Assembly: GCA_035550055.1 (NCBI GenBank)
Contig: DASZRO010000047.1
Coordinates: 1-64,000, forward strand
Direction: 5' to 3'
Length of the DNA stretch: 64,000 nt
Source: Mycobacteriales bacterium
GTDB lineage: Bacteria; Actinomycetota; Actinomycetes; JAFAQI01
The notes under the pieces are model-generated. The model was not told where the DNA came from. It saw nothing but the letters and a program-made list of their open reading frames with translations, and searched no databases. The position numbers and the translations under genes were made by a program. Of the stretch, positions 7,989-16,490 are shown piece by piece (position 1 is the first letter of the stretch; each line of letters begins with the position of its first letter).

Positions 7989-9329
7989 CTAGACGTCGAG
8001 GCGCATGACGGCCATCGTCCGACGGCCGTTCTCGGTGGCGACCAGCACCAGCGACGACGGGCCGGCTTGGGCGGTCGCGAGCTGGTCGTCGTAGCTGGCC
8101 TGGGCCCCTTGCCACGGCAGCCGGATCCGGACCAGCCCGTGTGTGCCGAAGCTCTTCGCGACGGCGCCGTTCGGCTTGATCACCCGCAGCAGCTCGCTCG
8201 ACTCGCTGGCGAAGGAGCTCTCGGCGAGCAGGGTGTTCGGGCCGTGCTGGAACGCGTCGATCTCGCCGTACAGCGGTGACGCGAAGCGGACCACGCGGCC
8301 GATGATGCGTCCGCTCACCGCGAAGTGCGCGAGGACGCCGTGGGCGGACTTCGCGGTGATCTTCGGCCCGTCGGCGCACGGCCGCTGCCCGACCCCGACA
8401 AGGGTGATCTCGTTGCCGTCCGCGTATGCGTCACCGACGAAGGCACCGAACGTATGCGTGCGCCAGAAGCGGTTCAACGAGTTGGTGAACCGGACGACCG
8501 GCCTGCCCATCGAGGTGAGCAGCTCCAGCTGGTGTCCCCAGCACCCCATGTTCCCGTAGTTGACCTGGGCGAGGATGTCGCCGTCCGGCAACAACGACAG
8601 CGACGAGACCCCGGAGTCCTCCCCGGTCGGCAGTACGACGCTGCCGTTGTGCCCGAAGTCCGGGTCGTATTCGCCTTGCTCGGTGAGACCCGCGGCGTGG
8701 TTGACGGTGCAGCACCCGCCGCCGGAGTTGTCGCCGGCGACCACCACCTCGCCCGAGCGCTCCTGGGTGATCGCCGTCGCCTCGCCGTGTTGCGGCAGCG
8801 CGATCCAGCCGCCGGCGCCGAAGGTCGGGTCGAGCGCGCCCGACGCCGTGATCGCGGCGACGACCCAGCGGGCACGGTAGGACCCGGCGAGCAGCGCGCC
8901 GCCGCCGCTGCGCGGCGCGATCGCGTCGATCCACAGGCCGAAGTTGCCCGGCACGTTCCCGGGGTCGGCGACCAGCGACGACGGGATGGTGAGGTGCGTC
9001 GTACCGCCGTTGCCGAACTGCGCGTCGGGAGTGCACTGCGTGGTCACCGCGTCGAGCACGACGTAGGGCTGGCCGGGGTAGATCTGCCCGAACGACGTCA
9101 GGGATGAACCGTCCGCCAGCAGCCCGCTGGCGATCGCGGCGCTCCTGAACCCGTTGGTCGCCAGCTGGACGCCGTGGCCGCCGTTGCAGCCGGAGTCGGC
9201 GATGTTCGGCCTGATCGTGAAGCCGCCGGCCGGGGTGGTGGTCGCCTGCGCCACGCCGGCACCCGCGGCGAGTACGGCGGAAAGGACGATGAGCAGCCGG
9301 ATCAGCGATCGAGTCACGAGGCCGATCAT
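7989..9329 (-). CDS. Secreted protein with delta-60 repeats
   Basis: A 446-residue exported protein. The start ATG 9329 gives a clean Sec signal (TRSLIRLLIVLSAVLAAGAGVAQA); reading further upstream gives non-protein-like sequence. The mature part contains repeats ending in D..FG..G: DAQFGNGGTTHL, LDPTFGAGGWIAL, YDPDFGHNGSVVL and a more degenerate KSFGTHGLVRI. This is the delta-60 repeat seen in surface beta-propeller-like proteins. No catalytic domain is visible. Such proteins are usually found in the envelope, with no defined role. It is convergent with the DUF3303 gene and divergent from the enoyl-CoA hydratase gene across only 42 bp. Confidence 0.75.
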   Translation of the reverse strand: MIGLVTRSLIRLLIVLSAVLAAGAGVAQATTTPAGGFTIRPNIADSGCNGGHGVQLATNGFRSAAIASGLLADGSSLTSFGQIYPGQPYVVLDAVTTQCTPDAQFGNGGTTHLTIPSSLVADPGNVPGNFGLWIDAIAPRSGGGALLAGSYRARWVVAAITASGALDPTFGAGGWIALPQHGEATAITQERSGEVVVAGDNSGGGCCTVNHAAGLTEQGEYDPDFGHNGSVVLPTGEDSGVSSLSLLPDGDILAQVNYGNMGCWGHQLELLTSMGRPVVRFTNSLNRFWRTHTFGAFVGDAYADGNEITLVGVGQRPCADGPKITAKSAHGVLAHFAVSGRIIGRVVRFASPLYGEIDAFQHGPNTLLAESSFASESSELLRVIKPNGAVAKSFGTHGLVRIRLPWQGAQASYDDQLATAQAGPSSLVLVATENGRRTMAVMRLDV

Positions 9330-9359
9330 GGCATCGGCCGGCGGCCGCCTGTCCATCGA

Positions 9360-9365
9360 TATGGT
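9360..9365 (+). promoter_or_regulatory. -10 element TATGGT for a leaderless transcript
   Basis: TATGGT fits the actinobacterial -10 pattern TANNNT and lies 6 bases before GTG 9372, the spacing expected when transcription starts at the start codon. It supports 9372 as the translation start of the enoyl-CoA hydratase gene. Confidence 0.45.
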
Positions 9366-9371
9366 GCCCGG

Positions 9372-10244
9372 GTGGTCGAGCGTCGCGAGCTGAATGCCGT
9401 CATTTACGAAACGGACGGGCCGATCGCGCGCATCATCCTGAACCGGGTCGACAAGGCCAACACCAAGGACGCCCAGCTGGTCGAGGAGGTCGACGCCTGC
9501 CTGCACGAAGCCGACCGCGACGGCGCCATCAAAGTGGTGATCATCAAGGCCAACGGCAACGGCTTCTGCGGCGGTCATGTTGCGCGCTGGGGCCCCGACG
9601 AGTCCCCATACCCGGACTTCGGCGACACGTTCGAAAGCCTCTACAAGGGCACGGCTGACCTCTTCCTGTGGCCGACGTTGTATCTGTGGGAGTTCCCGAA
9701 GCCGACCATCTCCCAGATCCACGGGTACTGCCTCGGCGGCGGCATCTATCTCGGACTGCTCACCGACTTCTGCGTCGCGTCCGACGACGCGTACTTCCAG
9801 ATGCCGCTGGCGCGAAGCCTCGGCGAGCCGGGCGGCCACACGATGATCGAGCCGTGGCTGCTCATGAACTGGCATCGCACGATGGACTGGCTGCTGCTCG
9901 CGCCCACGCTCGACGCCCATCAGGCGCTGGAGTGGGGGCTGCTCAACAAGGTGGTTGCGCGCGAGGACCTCGAATCGACCGTAGAGGACATGGCGCAGCG
10001 CATCGCGCAGATCCCGTTGACCACCCTGATGGCGGTCAAGAACAACGTGAAGCGGGCGTATGAGCTGATGGGCATGCGAGTGCACCTTCAGGTCAGCCAC
10101 ATCCTCACGAACATGGTCGGGGCAGCGACTGACGTCCAGCAGCGTCGCGCCGAGATGATCAAGACGAACCTCAAGCCGCGCGCCTTCCTGGAGCACTCGG
10201 AGATCGCGCAGCCAGAGACCGCGCGACCGGCGGACGAGCAGTGA
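9372..10244 (+). CDS. Enoyl-CoA hydratase/isomerase family protein
   Basis: A 290-residue crotonase-fold protein. The two oxyanion-hole strands are recognisable: GNGFCGGHV near residue 60 and IHGYCLGGGIYLGLLTDFCVAS near residue 115. A C-terminal helical region follows (LMAVKNNVKRAYE). The catalytic-glutamate helix PLARSLGEPGGHTM differs from the classical hydratase, so it may be an isomerase, lyase or specialised hydratase acting on a non-fatty acyl-CoA. Start GTG 9372 is supported by a -10 element 6 bases upstream. Its stop overlaps the start of the acyl-CoA ligase by 4 bp (GTGA), making it the first gene of a three-gene catabolic operon. Confidence 0.82.
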   Translation: MVERRELNAVIYETDGPIARIILNRVDKANTKDAQLVEEVDACLHEADRDGAIKVVIIKANGNGFCGGHVARWGPDESPYPDFGDTFESLYKGTADLFLWPTLYLWEFPKPTISQIHGYCLGGGIYLGLLTDFCVASDDAYFQMPLARSLGEPGGHTMIEPWLLMNWHRTMDWLLLAPTLDAHQALEWGLLNKVVAREDLESTVEDMAQRIAQIPLTTLMAVKNNVKRAYELMGMRVHLQVSHILTNMVGAATDVQQRRAEMIKTNLKPRAFLEHSEIAQPETARPADEQ

Positions 10245-11770
10245 ACGTCGCCGACCACGCCGCGAGCAGGCCCGACGCGGTCGCACTGCTCGTCGGCGAC
10301 GAGCGCGTCACGTACGCCGAGCTGCACGCCCGCGCGATGCGAGTCGCCGGACTCCTCCACGAGGCAGGCTTGCGTCGGGGTGACGCGGTCGCGTTGATGC
10401 TCACGAACCGTCGCGAGTTTCTCGAAGTCACGTGGGGCTGCCAGCTGTCCGGGCTGTACTACACGCCGGTCAACACCCACCTGACCTTCGACGAGGTGGC
10501 CTACATCGTCGACGACTGCCAGGCGCAGGCCCTGTTCATCGATGCGTCGATGCCGCAGCTGGCCGCCGAGCTCCGCAACCGTGACAGCCGGGTCGGGTCG
10601 TGGGTCGTGGTCGGCGCCGACTGGGACGGCTGGCAGTCCTACGAGGCTGCGCTGAGTGCGGTCTCGTCGTACCCCGAGATCTCCGACGGCTGCGAGATGC
10701 TCTACTCGTCGGGCACCACCGGCCGGCCGAAGGGCATCCGCCGACCGCTGCCGACCGAGAACGGGTCCTGGGCGCAAGGCCTGTTGGAGCAGGCGGCGCT
10801 GCACCTCTACCAGGCGAACGCCGACAGTGTGTACCTGTCGCCGGCGCCGCTGTATCACGCCGCCGGCGTCAACTACACGATGGCGATGCACCGCATCGGC
10901 GCCGCGACCGTGATCGTCCCCAAGTTCGACGCCGAGGAGACCCTGCGCCTGATCGAGCGGCATCGGGTCACCCACGCCCAGTTCGTGCCGACCATGTTCG
11001 TCCGGATGCTCAAGCTGCCGAAGCAGGTGCGTGACAGCTACGACCTGTCGAGCCTGCGATGGGTCGTTCACGCGGCCGCGCCGTGCCCGGTCGACGTGAA
11101 GCGGGCGATGTTCGACTGGCTCGGACCGATCATCTACGAGTACTACGGCGGCACCGAAGGCTTCGCCGGCGCGACGATCGGTCCGCCGGAGTGGCTGGCG
11201 CATCCTGGCTCGGTCGGTCGGCCGCTCACCACGGTGCACGTGCTCGGCGAGGACGGCGAGGAGCTGCCGGTCGGCGAGGCGGGCGAGCTGTTCTTCGAAG
11301 GCGGCCCGGAGTTCTCGTACTGGGGTGACCCCGAGAAGACGAAGTCGGTGTCCAACGAGCGCGGCTGGCGAAGCCTCGGCGACATGGGCTATCTCGACGA
11401 GGACGGCTACGTCTACCTCACCGACCGCGCGACCTTCATGATCGTGTCGGGTGGGGTGAACATCTACCCGCAGGAGACCGAGAACCTCCTGATCATGCAT
11501 CCGAAGGTTGCCGACGCCGCGGTCTTCGGCATCCCGAACGACGAGTTCGGCGAGGAGGTCAAGGCCGTGGTGCAGCCGCTCGACGGCATCGAGCCCTCGG
11601 CCGAGCTTGCCGACGAGCTGATGGACTACTGCCGTACGCACCTGGCGGGCTACAAGTGCCCGCGGTCCATCGACTTCGACCCGCAGCTGCCGCGCGACCC
11701 CAACGGCAAGCTCTACAAGCGCCGGATCCGTGACCGCTACTGGGAGGGTCGCGCCTCCCGCATCCTGTGA
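10241..11770 (+). CDS. AMP-forming acyl-CoA synthetase (FadD-like)
   Basis: A 509-residue ANL-superfamily ligase that adenylates a carboxylic acid and transfers it to coenzyme A. The phosphate-binding motif YSSGTTGRPKG is at about residue 155, the adenine-site motif YEYYGGTEG at about 300, and the hinge plus C-terminal lid follow (SLGDMGYLDEDGYVYLTDR, then NIYPQETEN). The C-terminus PNGKLYKRRIRDRYW carries the catalytic Lys. It starts with GTG overlapping the previous stop (GTGA). Lying between a crotonase and a double-hotdog hydratase, it is likely to activate the carboxylate on which those enzymes act. The combination resembles actinobacterial steroid, terpenoid or aromatic side-chain degradation operons, but the substrate is not determined. 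Confidence 0.9.
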   Translation: MNVADHAASRPDAVALLVGDERVTYAELHARAMRVAGLLHEAGLRRGDAVALMLTNRREFLEVTWGCQLSGLYYTPVNTHLTFDEVAYIVDDCQAQALFIDASMPQLAAELRNRDSRVGSWVVVGADWDGWQSYEAALSAVSSYPEISDGCEMLYSSGTTGRPKGIRRPLPTENGSWAQGLLEQAALHLYQANADSVYLSPAPLYHAAGVNYTMAMHRIGAATVIVPKFDAEETLRLIERHRVTHAQFVPTMFVRMLKLPKQVRDSYDLSSLRWVVHAAAPCPVDVKRAMFDWLGPIIYEYYGGTEGFAGATIGPPEWLAHPGSVGRPLTTVHVLGEDGEELPVGEAGELFFEGGPEFSYWGDPEKTKSVSNERGWRSLGDMGYLDEDGYVYLTDRATFMIVSGGVNIYPQETENLLIMHPKVADAAVFGIPNDEFGEEVKAVVQPLDGIEPSAELADELMDYCRTHLAGYKCPRSIDFDPQLPRDPNGKLYKRRIRDRYWEGRASRIL

Positions 11771-11780
11771 GGGCGCTCGC

Positions 11781-12755
11781 GTGACCGACGACCCGCTGCG
11801 CGACGAGCTGCTGACCAAGATCGGCAAGCCGATGGGGCTGTCCGGCCCGTCGACGGCACCGGATCCGGTCAACGTCGCGATGATCCGGCACTGGGTGGAC
11901 GCGCTCGACGACCGTCACCCTGCGTACGAGGAGACGACCGCCGCCGGCACCCGGTTCGGCGCGATCGTCGCGCCGCCGGCGATGTTGCAGACCTGGACGA
12001 TGGGACGCCCGACGATCGCGGGCATTCGCGAGCGCGGCGGTTCGGCGGGCGAGGTCGGGCCTGACAGCCCGCTGTCCGTGCTGGCCGCGGCTGGGTACGT
12101 CGGTACCCTCGCTACCAACACCGAGCTGACCTTCGACCGCTACCTGCGAGTCGGCGACGTCCTCACCTCGGACACCGCGTTCGAGTCGGTTTCCGAACAG
12201 AAGCACACCGGCCTCGGCAAGGGCTACTTCATCGCCTGGTCGAACAACTTCTACGACGCGGCGGGCGAGCGGGTCGGCAGCCAGCTGTTCACCGTCTACA
12301 AGTTCGCGCCGGGTCCGCCGCCGCAGCGGCGGGCAAGCCGGCCGTCGTCGAGCAGCGAGCCACCGTCGGGCGAGGAGCTGCCGCCGTTCGACCTCGAGGT
12401 GACCGCGACGGTGATCGTCGCCGGGGCGCTCGCGACGCGCGACTTCATGCCGGTCCATCACGACCGGGACTACGCGCAGGCGCAGGGTGCGCCTGACATC
12501 TTCATGAACATCTTGACCAGCAACGGCTACGTCTCGCGCTACGTCACGGACTGGGCCGGCGGGGACGCGCGGGTCCTCACCATCTCCACCCGGTTGGGCG
12601 GTCCTGCCATCCCGGGCCAGCCGCTGCGGTTTCGCGGCCAGGTTGCCACCGAGGCCGTGGAGGACGGCGAGCGGGTCGTCGAGGTCGCGGTCCGCGCCGA
12701 CAACGACCTGGGCAACCATCTGACCTCGCGCGTCCGGATCGCCGTTCCCGCCTGA
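11781..12755 (+). CDS. Double-hotdog acyl-CoA hydratase (FAS1-like dehydratase plus MaoC)
   Basis: A 324-residue protein with two hotdog domains. The N-terminal FAS1-dehydratase-like domain (residues about 25-180) contains PAMLQTWTMGRP and later LTFDRYLRVGDVLTS. The C-terminal MaoC-like domain (about 210-324) contains the hydratase motif region DFMPVHHDRDYAQAQGAPDIFMN, where Asp and His are the expected catalytic pair. A low-complexity Ser/Pro linker (RPSSSSEPPSGEELPP) joins them. In mycobacteria the two types occur as separate subunits of heteromeric hydratases acting on steroid side chains; here they are fused. Start GTG 11781 has GAGGG 7 bases upstream. It is the third gene of the operon, 10 bp after the ligase. 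Confidence 0.78.
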   Translation: MTDDPLRDELLTKIGKPMGLSGPSTAPDPVNVAMIRHWVDALDDRHPAYEETTAAGTRFGAIVAPPAMLQTWTMGRPTIAGIRERGGSAGEVGPDSPLSVLAAAGYVGTLATNTELTFDRYLRVGDVLTSDTAFESVSEQKHTGLGKGYFIAWSNNFYDAAGERVGSQLFTVYKFAPGPPPQRRASRPSSSSEPPSGEELPPFDLEVTATVIVAGALATRDFMPVHHDRDYAQAQGAPDIFMNILTSNGYVSRYVTDWAGGDARVLTISTRLGGPAIPGQPLRFRGQVATEAVEDGERVVEVAVRADNDLGNHLTSRVRIAVPA

Positions 12756-12768
12756 CGGCGGCGCCGCG

Positions 12769-13413
12769 TCAGGACTCGAGCCAGCGGAGTACGGCGAGGA
12801 CGCGGCGGTGATCGTCGGCCGACGGCGCCAGGTCGAGCTTGTTGAAGATGCTCGTCACGTACTTCTCGACCGAACCCGCCGACAGGTGCAGCGTCGAGGC
12901 GATGGCCGCGTTGGCACGCCCTTCCGCCATCAGCCGCAACACCTGCCGCTCCCGAGCGGTCAGGGTCTCGACGGTGTCGCCGCGCCTGGTCTTACCGAGC
13001 AGCTGCGTGACGACTTCGGGGTCGAGGACCGTCCCGCCGGCCGCGATCCGTTCGACCGCGTCGATGAAGTCCTTCACGTCGGCCACCCGCTCCTTGAGCA
13101 GGTAGCCGACTCCGGCTGCGCCGTCGGTGAGCAGGTCGGCGGCGTAGCGCGTCTCGACGTACTGGGAGAACAGCAGGACACCGAGCTTCGGGTATCGCTC
13201 GCGCAGCTCGATCGCCGCCTGCAGCCCCTCGGTCGTGTGGGTGGGCGGCATCCGGATGTCGAGTACGACGAGATCGGGCAGGGCGTCGTCGACCGCGCGG
13301 ATCAGCTCGACCGCGGTCGGGACGGCCGCGGTCACCTCATGCCCGTGGGCGGCCAGCAGCTGAGCCAACCCGTCTCGAAGGACGGCCGCATCCTCGGCGA
13401 TCGCGATCCGCAT
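12769..13413 (-). CDS. NarL/LuxR-family response regulator
   Basis: A 214-residue two-component regulator. The receiver domain starts with acidic residues E7/D8, has the phospho-acceptor Asp52 in LVVLDIRMPP, and has Lys in YLLKERV. The DNA-binding LuxR HTH is at the C-terminus (LTARERQVLRLMAEGRANAAIASTLHLSAGSVEKYVTSIFNKL). Its ATG at 13413 follows directly on the histidine-kinase stop (TGATG overlap), so both are translated from one message. It probably controls the divergent ABC exporter at 14813, as in BceR/LiaR-like modules. Confidence 0.92.
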   Translation of the reverse strand: MRIAIAEDAAVLRDGLAQLLAAHGHEVTAAVPTAVELIRAVDDALPDLVVLDIRMPPTHTTEGLQAAIELRERYPKLGVLLFSQYVETRYAADLLTDGAAGVGYLLKERVADVKDFIDAVERIAAGGTVLDPEVVTQLLGKTRRGDTVETLTARERQVLRLMAEGRANAAIASTLHLSAGSVEKYVTSIFNKLDLAPSADDHRRVLAVLRWLES

Positions 13414-14681
13414 CACGCCACCGGAATCGAGACGGTGATGTCGGTCGGGCCGCCGACCGGGCTGACGATCGTCATCGTCCCGTCGACGGTGGCGACCCGG
13501 TCGGCGAGACCGCTCAGCCCGCTGCCGAGCCGCTGCCCCGCTTCGGCACCGCCGGCGCCGTCGTCGTGGACCCGCAGCGTCACGGTGTGGTCGACCTGAC
13601 GTACGTCGACCGAGATCCGGTGGGCGCCGCTGTGCTTCACCGCGTTGGTGATCAGCTCAGCGGTGGAGAAGTAGATGATCGTCTCGACGGCTTGCGACGG
13701 TCGTTGCGGCAGGTCGATCCGCAACGATGTCGGCAACGCCGACCTCGCGGTCAGCGTCCCGAGTGCGTCGGGCAGGCCGTTGTCGAGCGCGGGCGGGTGG
13801 ATCCCGCGGGCGAGATCGCGGAGATCGACGATCGTGCCTTTCGCCTCGCGGTGGGCGGTGTCGACGAGCTCGCGGACCCGTGCCAGCGCGATCTCGGAGT
13901 CGGCGCCGTCGAGCTCCTCTTTCACCATGCCGAGGCTCATCGCCAGCCCGACCAGTCGCGCCTGGGCTCCGTCGTGCAGATCGCGCTCGATGCGCCGCAG
14001 AGTTGCCGCCGACTCGTCGACCGCGATCGAGCGGGTCTCCTCCAACGACGCGATCCGGCGCTCGGCTTCGCTCGGACCGAGCAGGCCGCGGATCATCACC
14101 CCATCCAACCGGGTGATGCCGCGAAGCACCCACGGCCAGGCGACGGTGAGCGCGACACCACCGGCGAAGATCAGCCAGATCCACTTCGGCTTGTCGGCGA
14201 AGGCGTTGGGCCCGCCGCCGAAGGCCAGCCCGTGGACGGTCTTGCCGTCGACCTTCTGCGACACCTGGTGCCACCAGATCGGATAGGTCAGCCCGCCCAA
14301 GCCGTAGGCGAACAGCGAGACCGCGACGACGAACTCGACGATGGCCAACGGGAAGTTCAGCAGCATGTACAAAATCGCGCGCCAGCCGTTGCGCTCACCG
14401 ATGTAGCCGACGATCCCGGGCCGTCGGCGCACCGTCGGCGCGACGACCTCGACCCCGAGAAAGGTACGGCCGAGGCCGCGGTGCGCGGCGCCCCAGCCGC
14501 GCGACATCGCCACCGCCAGACCGAGCAGCGGCAGCCCGACCAACGTGACCGACAGCCCGAGGGAGACCGCGATCGACACCACGACGAAGACAAAGCTGGC
14601 GATGGCGAGCGGGAAGCCGAACAGGCAGTAAGCGAGAGCACCCCACGTCCGGGGGTCGGCGTACGCCTTCAGCACTCGCAT
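13413..14681 (-). CDS. Sensor histidine kinase with N-terminal membrane sensor domain
   Basis: A 422-residue membrane kinase of the HisKA_3 class. The N-terminal half is the actinobacterial 'sensor domain' with paired hydrophobic segments (YCLFGFPLAIASFVFVVVS, then LGLSVTLVGLPLLGLAVAMS, then a second copy beginning LYMLLNFPLAIVEFVVAVS). The dimerisation helix carries the phospho-accepting His236 in ERDLHDGAQARLVGLA, followed by a HATPase domain with TAELITNAVKHSGA and GSGLSGLADRV. ATG 14681 is chosen because the upstream extension is Arg-rich and non-conserved. It forms a two-gene operon with the response regulator and is divergent from an ABC exporter 131 bp away, a layout typical of envelope-stress or peptide-sensing modules. 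Confidence 0.92.
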   Translation of the reverse strand: MRVLKAYADPRTWGALAYCLFGFPLAIASFVFVVVSIAVSLGLSVTLVGLPLLGLAVAMSRGWGAAHRGLGRTFLGVEVVAPTVRRRPGIVGYIGERNGWRAILYMLLNFPLAIVEFVVAVSLFAYGLGGLTYPIWWHQVSQKVDGKTVHGLAFGGGPNAFADKPKWIWLIFAGGVALTVAWPWVLRGITRLDGVMIRGLLGPSEAERRIASLEETRSIAVDESAATLRRIERDLHDGAQARLVGLAMSLGMVKEELDGADSEIALARVRELVDTAHREAKGTIVDLRDLARGIHPPALDNGLPDALGTLTARSALPTSLRIDLPQRPSQAVETIIYFSTAELITNAVKHSGAHRISVDVRQVDHTVTLRVHDDGAGGAEAGQRLGSGLSGLADRVATVDGTMTIVSPVGGPTDITVSIPVA

Positions 14682-14812
14682 GCCGACCAGCGTGCCGCAC
14701 CGGCCGCCCGTTACCCAGCCGGTGCGCCCCCATCTGCGGGTGGGGTCAGCCCTACCCCGATTCGGGGGCGTTCCGGCTGTTGACCGACGTCGCGAATCCG
14801 GAGGCTGACGGC

Positions 14813-15712
14813 ATGGACGCAATCGAGGTACATCAGCTCACCAAGCGATACGGGACCTCGCTCGCCGTCGACGGCCTGAGCTTCACCGTCGAACCGGGCA
14901 AGGTCACCGGGTTCCTCGGCCCGAACGGTGCCGGGAAGTCGACGACGATGCGGATGATCGTGGGCCTGGACCGGCCGGACGAGGGCTGGGCGCGGATCGG
15001 CGGCAAGGCCTACCGGGATCTCCCGAACCCCCTCCGCACGGTCGGGGCCTTGCTGGAAGCGAAGGCGCTGCACCCGGGCCGCACCGCGCGCGAGCACCTG
15101 CGCTACCTCGCGGCAAGCCAAGGCATCGGCTTCGCCCGCGTCGACGAGCTGCTCGAGCTCGTCGGAATCGCGAACGCGGCGGATCGCCGGGTCGGCGGCT
15201 TCTCCCTCGGGATGGGTCAGCGACTCGGCGTCGCGGTCGCACTGCTCGGTGACCCGGGCGTCGTCATCCTCGACGAGCCGGTCAACGGGCTCGACGTCGA
15301 CGGCGTTCGCTGGATCCGCGAGCTGTTGCGCTCGCTTGCCCAGGAAGGCCGGACGGTTCTGCTGTCGAGCCATCTGCTCGCGGAGGTCTCGGTGACCGCC
15401 GACCATCTCGTGGTGATCCAGCGCGGCCGGCTGGTCGCCGACTGCCCGACCGGGCAGCTCACGGCCGACGAGACCGCCAACGTGCTCGTCGTCGCGCCGC
15501 AGCGCGATCAGCTTGCCGCTGTCCTGATCGAGGCCGGTGCCACGGTCGAGGTCTGCGACGTCGACTCACTCGTCGTCAGCGGCATGGAGTCGGCACAGAT
15601 CGGCGACCTGGCCCTCGCTGCCCGGCTCGCCGTCCACCAGCTCACCCCTCGTCAGACCTCGCTCGAAGAGGCGTTCCTCGAGCTCACCGAGTCGTTTGGG
15701 AGCACGTCATGA
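14813..15712 (+). CDS. ABC transporter ATP-binding protein
   Basis: A 299-residue ATPase of the CcmA/DrrA class. Walker A is GPNGAGKST (36-44), the signature region is FSLGMGQRLGVA (130 on), and Walker B is VVILDEPVNGLDVDG, followed by the switch His in LLSSHLLAEV. The C-terminal accessory domain is typical of exporters. Start ATG 14813 has a good GGAGG 8 bases upstream. It overlaps the permease gene by 4 bp. Being divergent from a histidine kinase and response regulator, it is probably induced by them. The exported compound, such as an antibiotic, peptide or lipid, is unknown. Confidence 0.93.
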   Translation: MDAIEVHQLTKRYGTSLAVDGLSFTVEPGKVTGFLGPNGAGKSTTMRMIVGLDRPDEGWARIGGKAYRDLPNPLRTVGALLEAKALHPGRTAREHLRYLAASQGIGFARVDELLELVGIANAADRRVGGFSLGMGQRLGVAVALLGDPGVVILDEPVNGLDVDGVRWIRELLRSLAQEGRTVLLSSHLLAEVSVTADHLVVIQRGRLVADCPTGQLTADETANVLVVAPQRDQLAAVLIEAGATVEVCDVDSLVVSGMESAQIGDLALAARLAVHQLTPRQTSLEEAFLELTESFGSTS

Positions 15713-16488
15713 CTGAACTGCGCCAGTTGGTGCACGCGGAGTGGATCAAGCTGCGGTCGCTGCGTTCCAGCAAGTGGACGATCGCCGTCCTGGTGCTGAC
15801 GACGATCGGCCTCGGTGCGCTGATCAGCTACGAGGCGGCGTCCAGTTTCCATACGTTCTCGGCGCACGACAAGCGGACGTGGGACCCGACGAACAACAGC
15901 CTCGCCGGGGCCGCGTTCGGTCAGCTCGCGGTTGCGGTTTTCGGGGTGCTGGCGATCACCGCGGAGTACGCCAGCGGCACCATCCGCAGCAGCGTCGCGG
16001 CGGCACCGCGGCGCACCCCGTTGCTGGCGGCGAAGGCGTTGGTGTACGGCGGCGTCGCGCTGGTGGTGGGCGAGGTGATCTCGTTCACGTCGTACTTCGT
16101 CGGTCAGTCACTGCACTCGGGCCGCGCCCCGATCAGCCACATCGGCGACCCAGGCGTGTTTCGAGCGGTTGCGATGACGGGCGGGTACCTGGCGCTCGTC
16201 TGCCTGATGGCGCTCGGCGTCGGATTGGCGTTGCGTCACACTGCGGGAGCGATCGCTGCGATGGTGGCGGTGCTGCTCGTCCTGCCCGGCGTGTTCGCGG
16301 CACTGCCCAGCGGCGCCCAGAACGCGGTCGAGAAGTTCCTGCCCGAGCAGATCGCGGCGAGCTCGACCGGCGCGGTGCTCGCCGAGCCGCACTACTTCGG
16401 GCCGTGGACCGGGATGTCGCTCCTCGTGCTCTACGCGGCCGTCGCGATGGGAGTCGGCACGTGGTCGTTCGTACGCCGCGACGTGTGA
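15709..16488 (+). CDS. ABC-2 type permease
   Basis: A 259-residue membrane protein with about six hydrophobic segments, starting with the typical N-terminus LVHAEWIKLRSLRSSKWTIAVL and carrying AEYASGTIRSSVAAAPRRTPLLAAKALVY, the hallmark coupling-helix region of ABC-2 permeases partnered with DrrA-like ATPases. ATGA overlap with the ATPase gene indicates a coupled operon. Together the two make an exporter, likely as a homodimer of each. It ends two bases before the convergent secreted-protein gene, so no separate terminator is possible between them. Confidence 0.88.
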   Translation: MTELRQLVHAEWIKLRSLRSSKWTIAVLVLTTIGLGALISYEAASSFHTFSAHDKRTWDPTNNSLAGAAFGQLAVAVFGVLAITAEYASGTIRSSVAAAPRRTPLLAAKALVYGGVALVVGEVISFTSYFVGQSLHSGRAPISHIGDPGVFRAVAMTGGYLALVCLMALGVGLALRHTAGAIAAMVAVLLVLPGVFAALPSGAQNAVEKFLPEQIAASSTGAVLAEPHYFGPWTGMSLLVLYAAVAMGVGTWSFVRRDV

Positions 16489-16490
16489 GG

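Noticed and set aside
9330-10286. N-terminal extension of the delta-60-repeat gene upstream of 9329
   Set aside because: It would cover the enoyl-CoA hydratase gene in antisense; the signal peptide starts at 9329.
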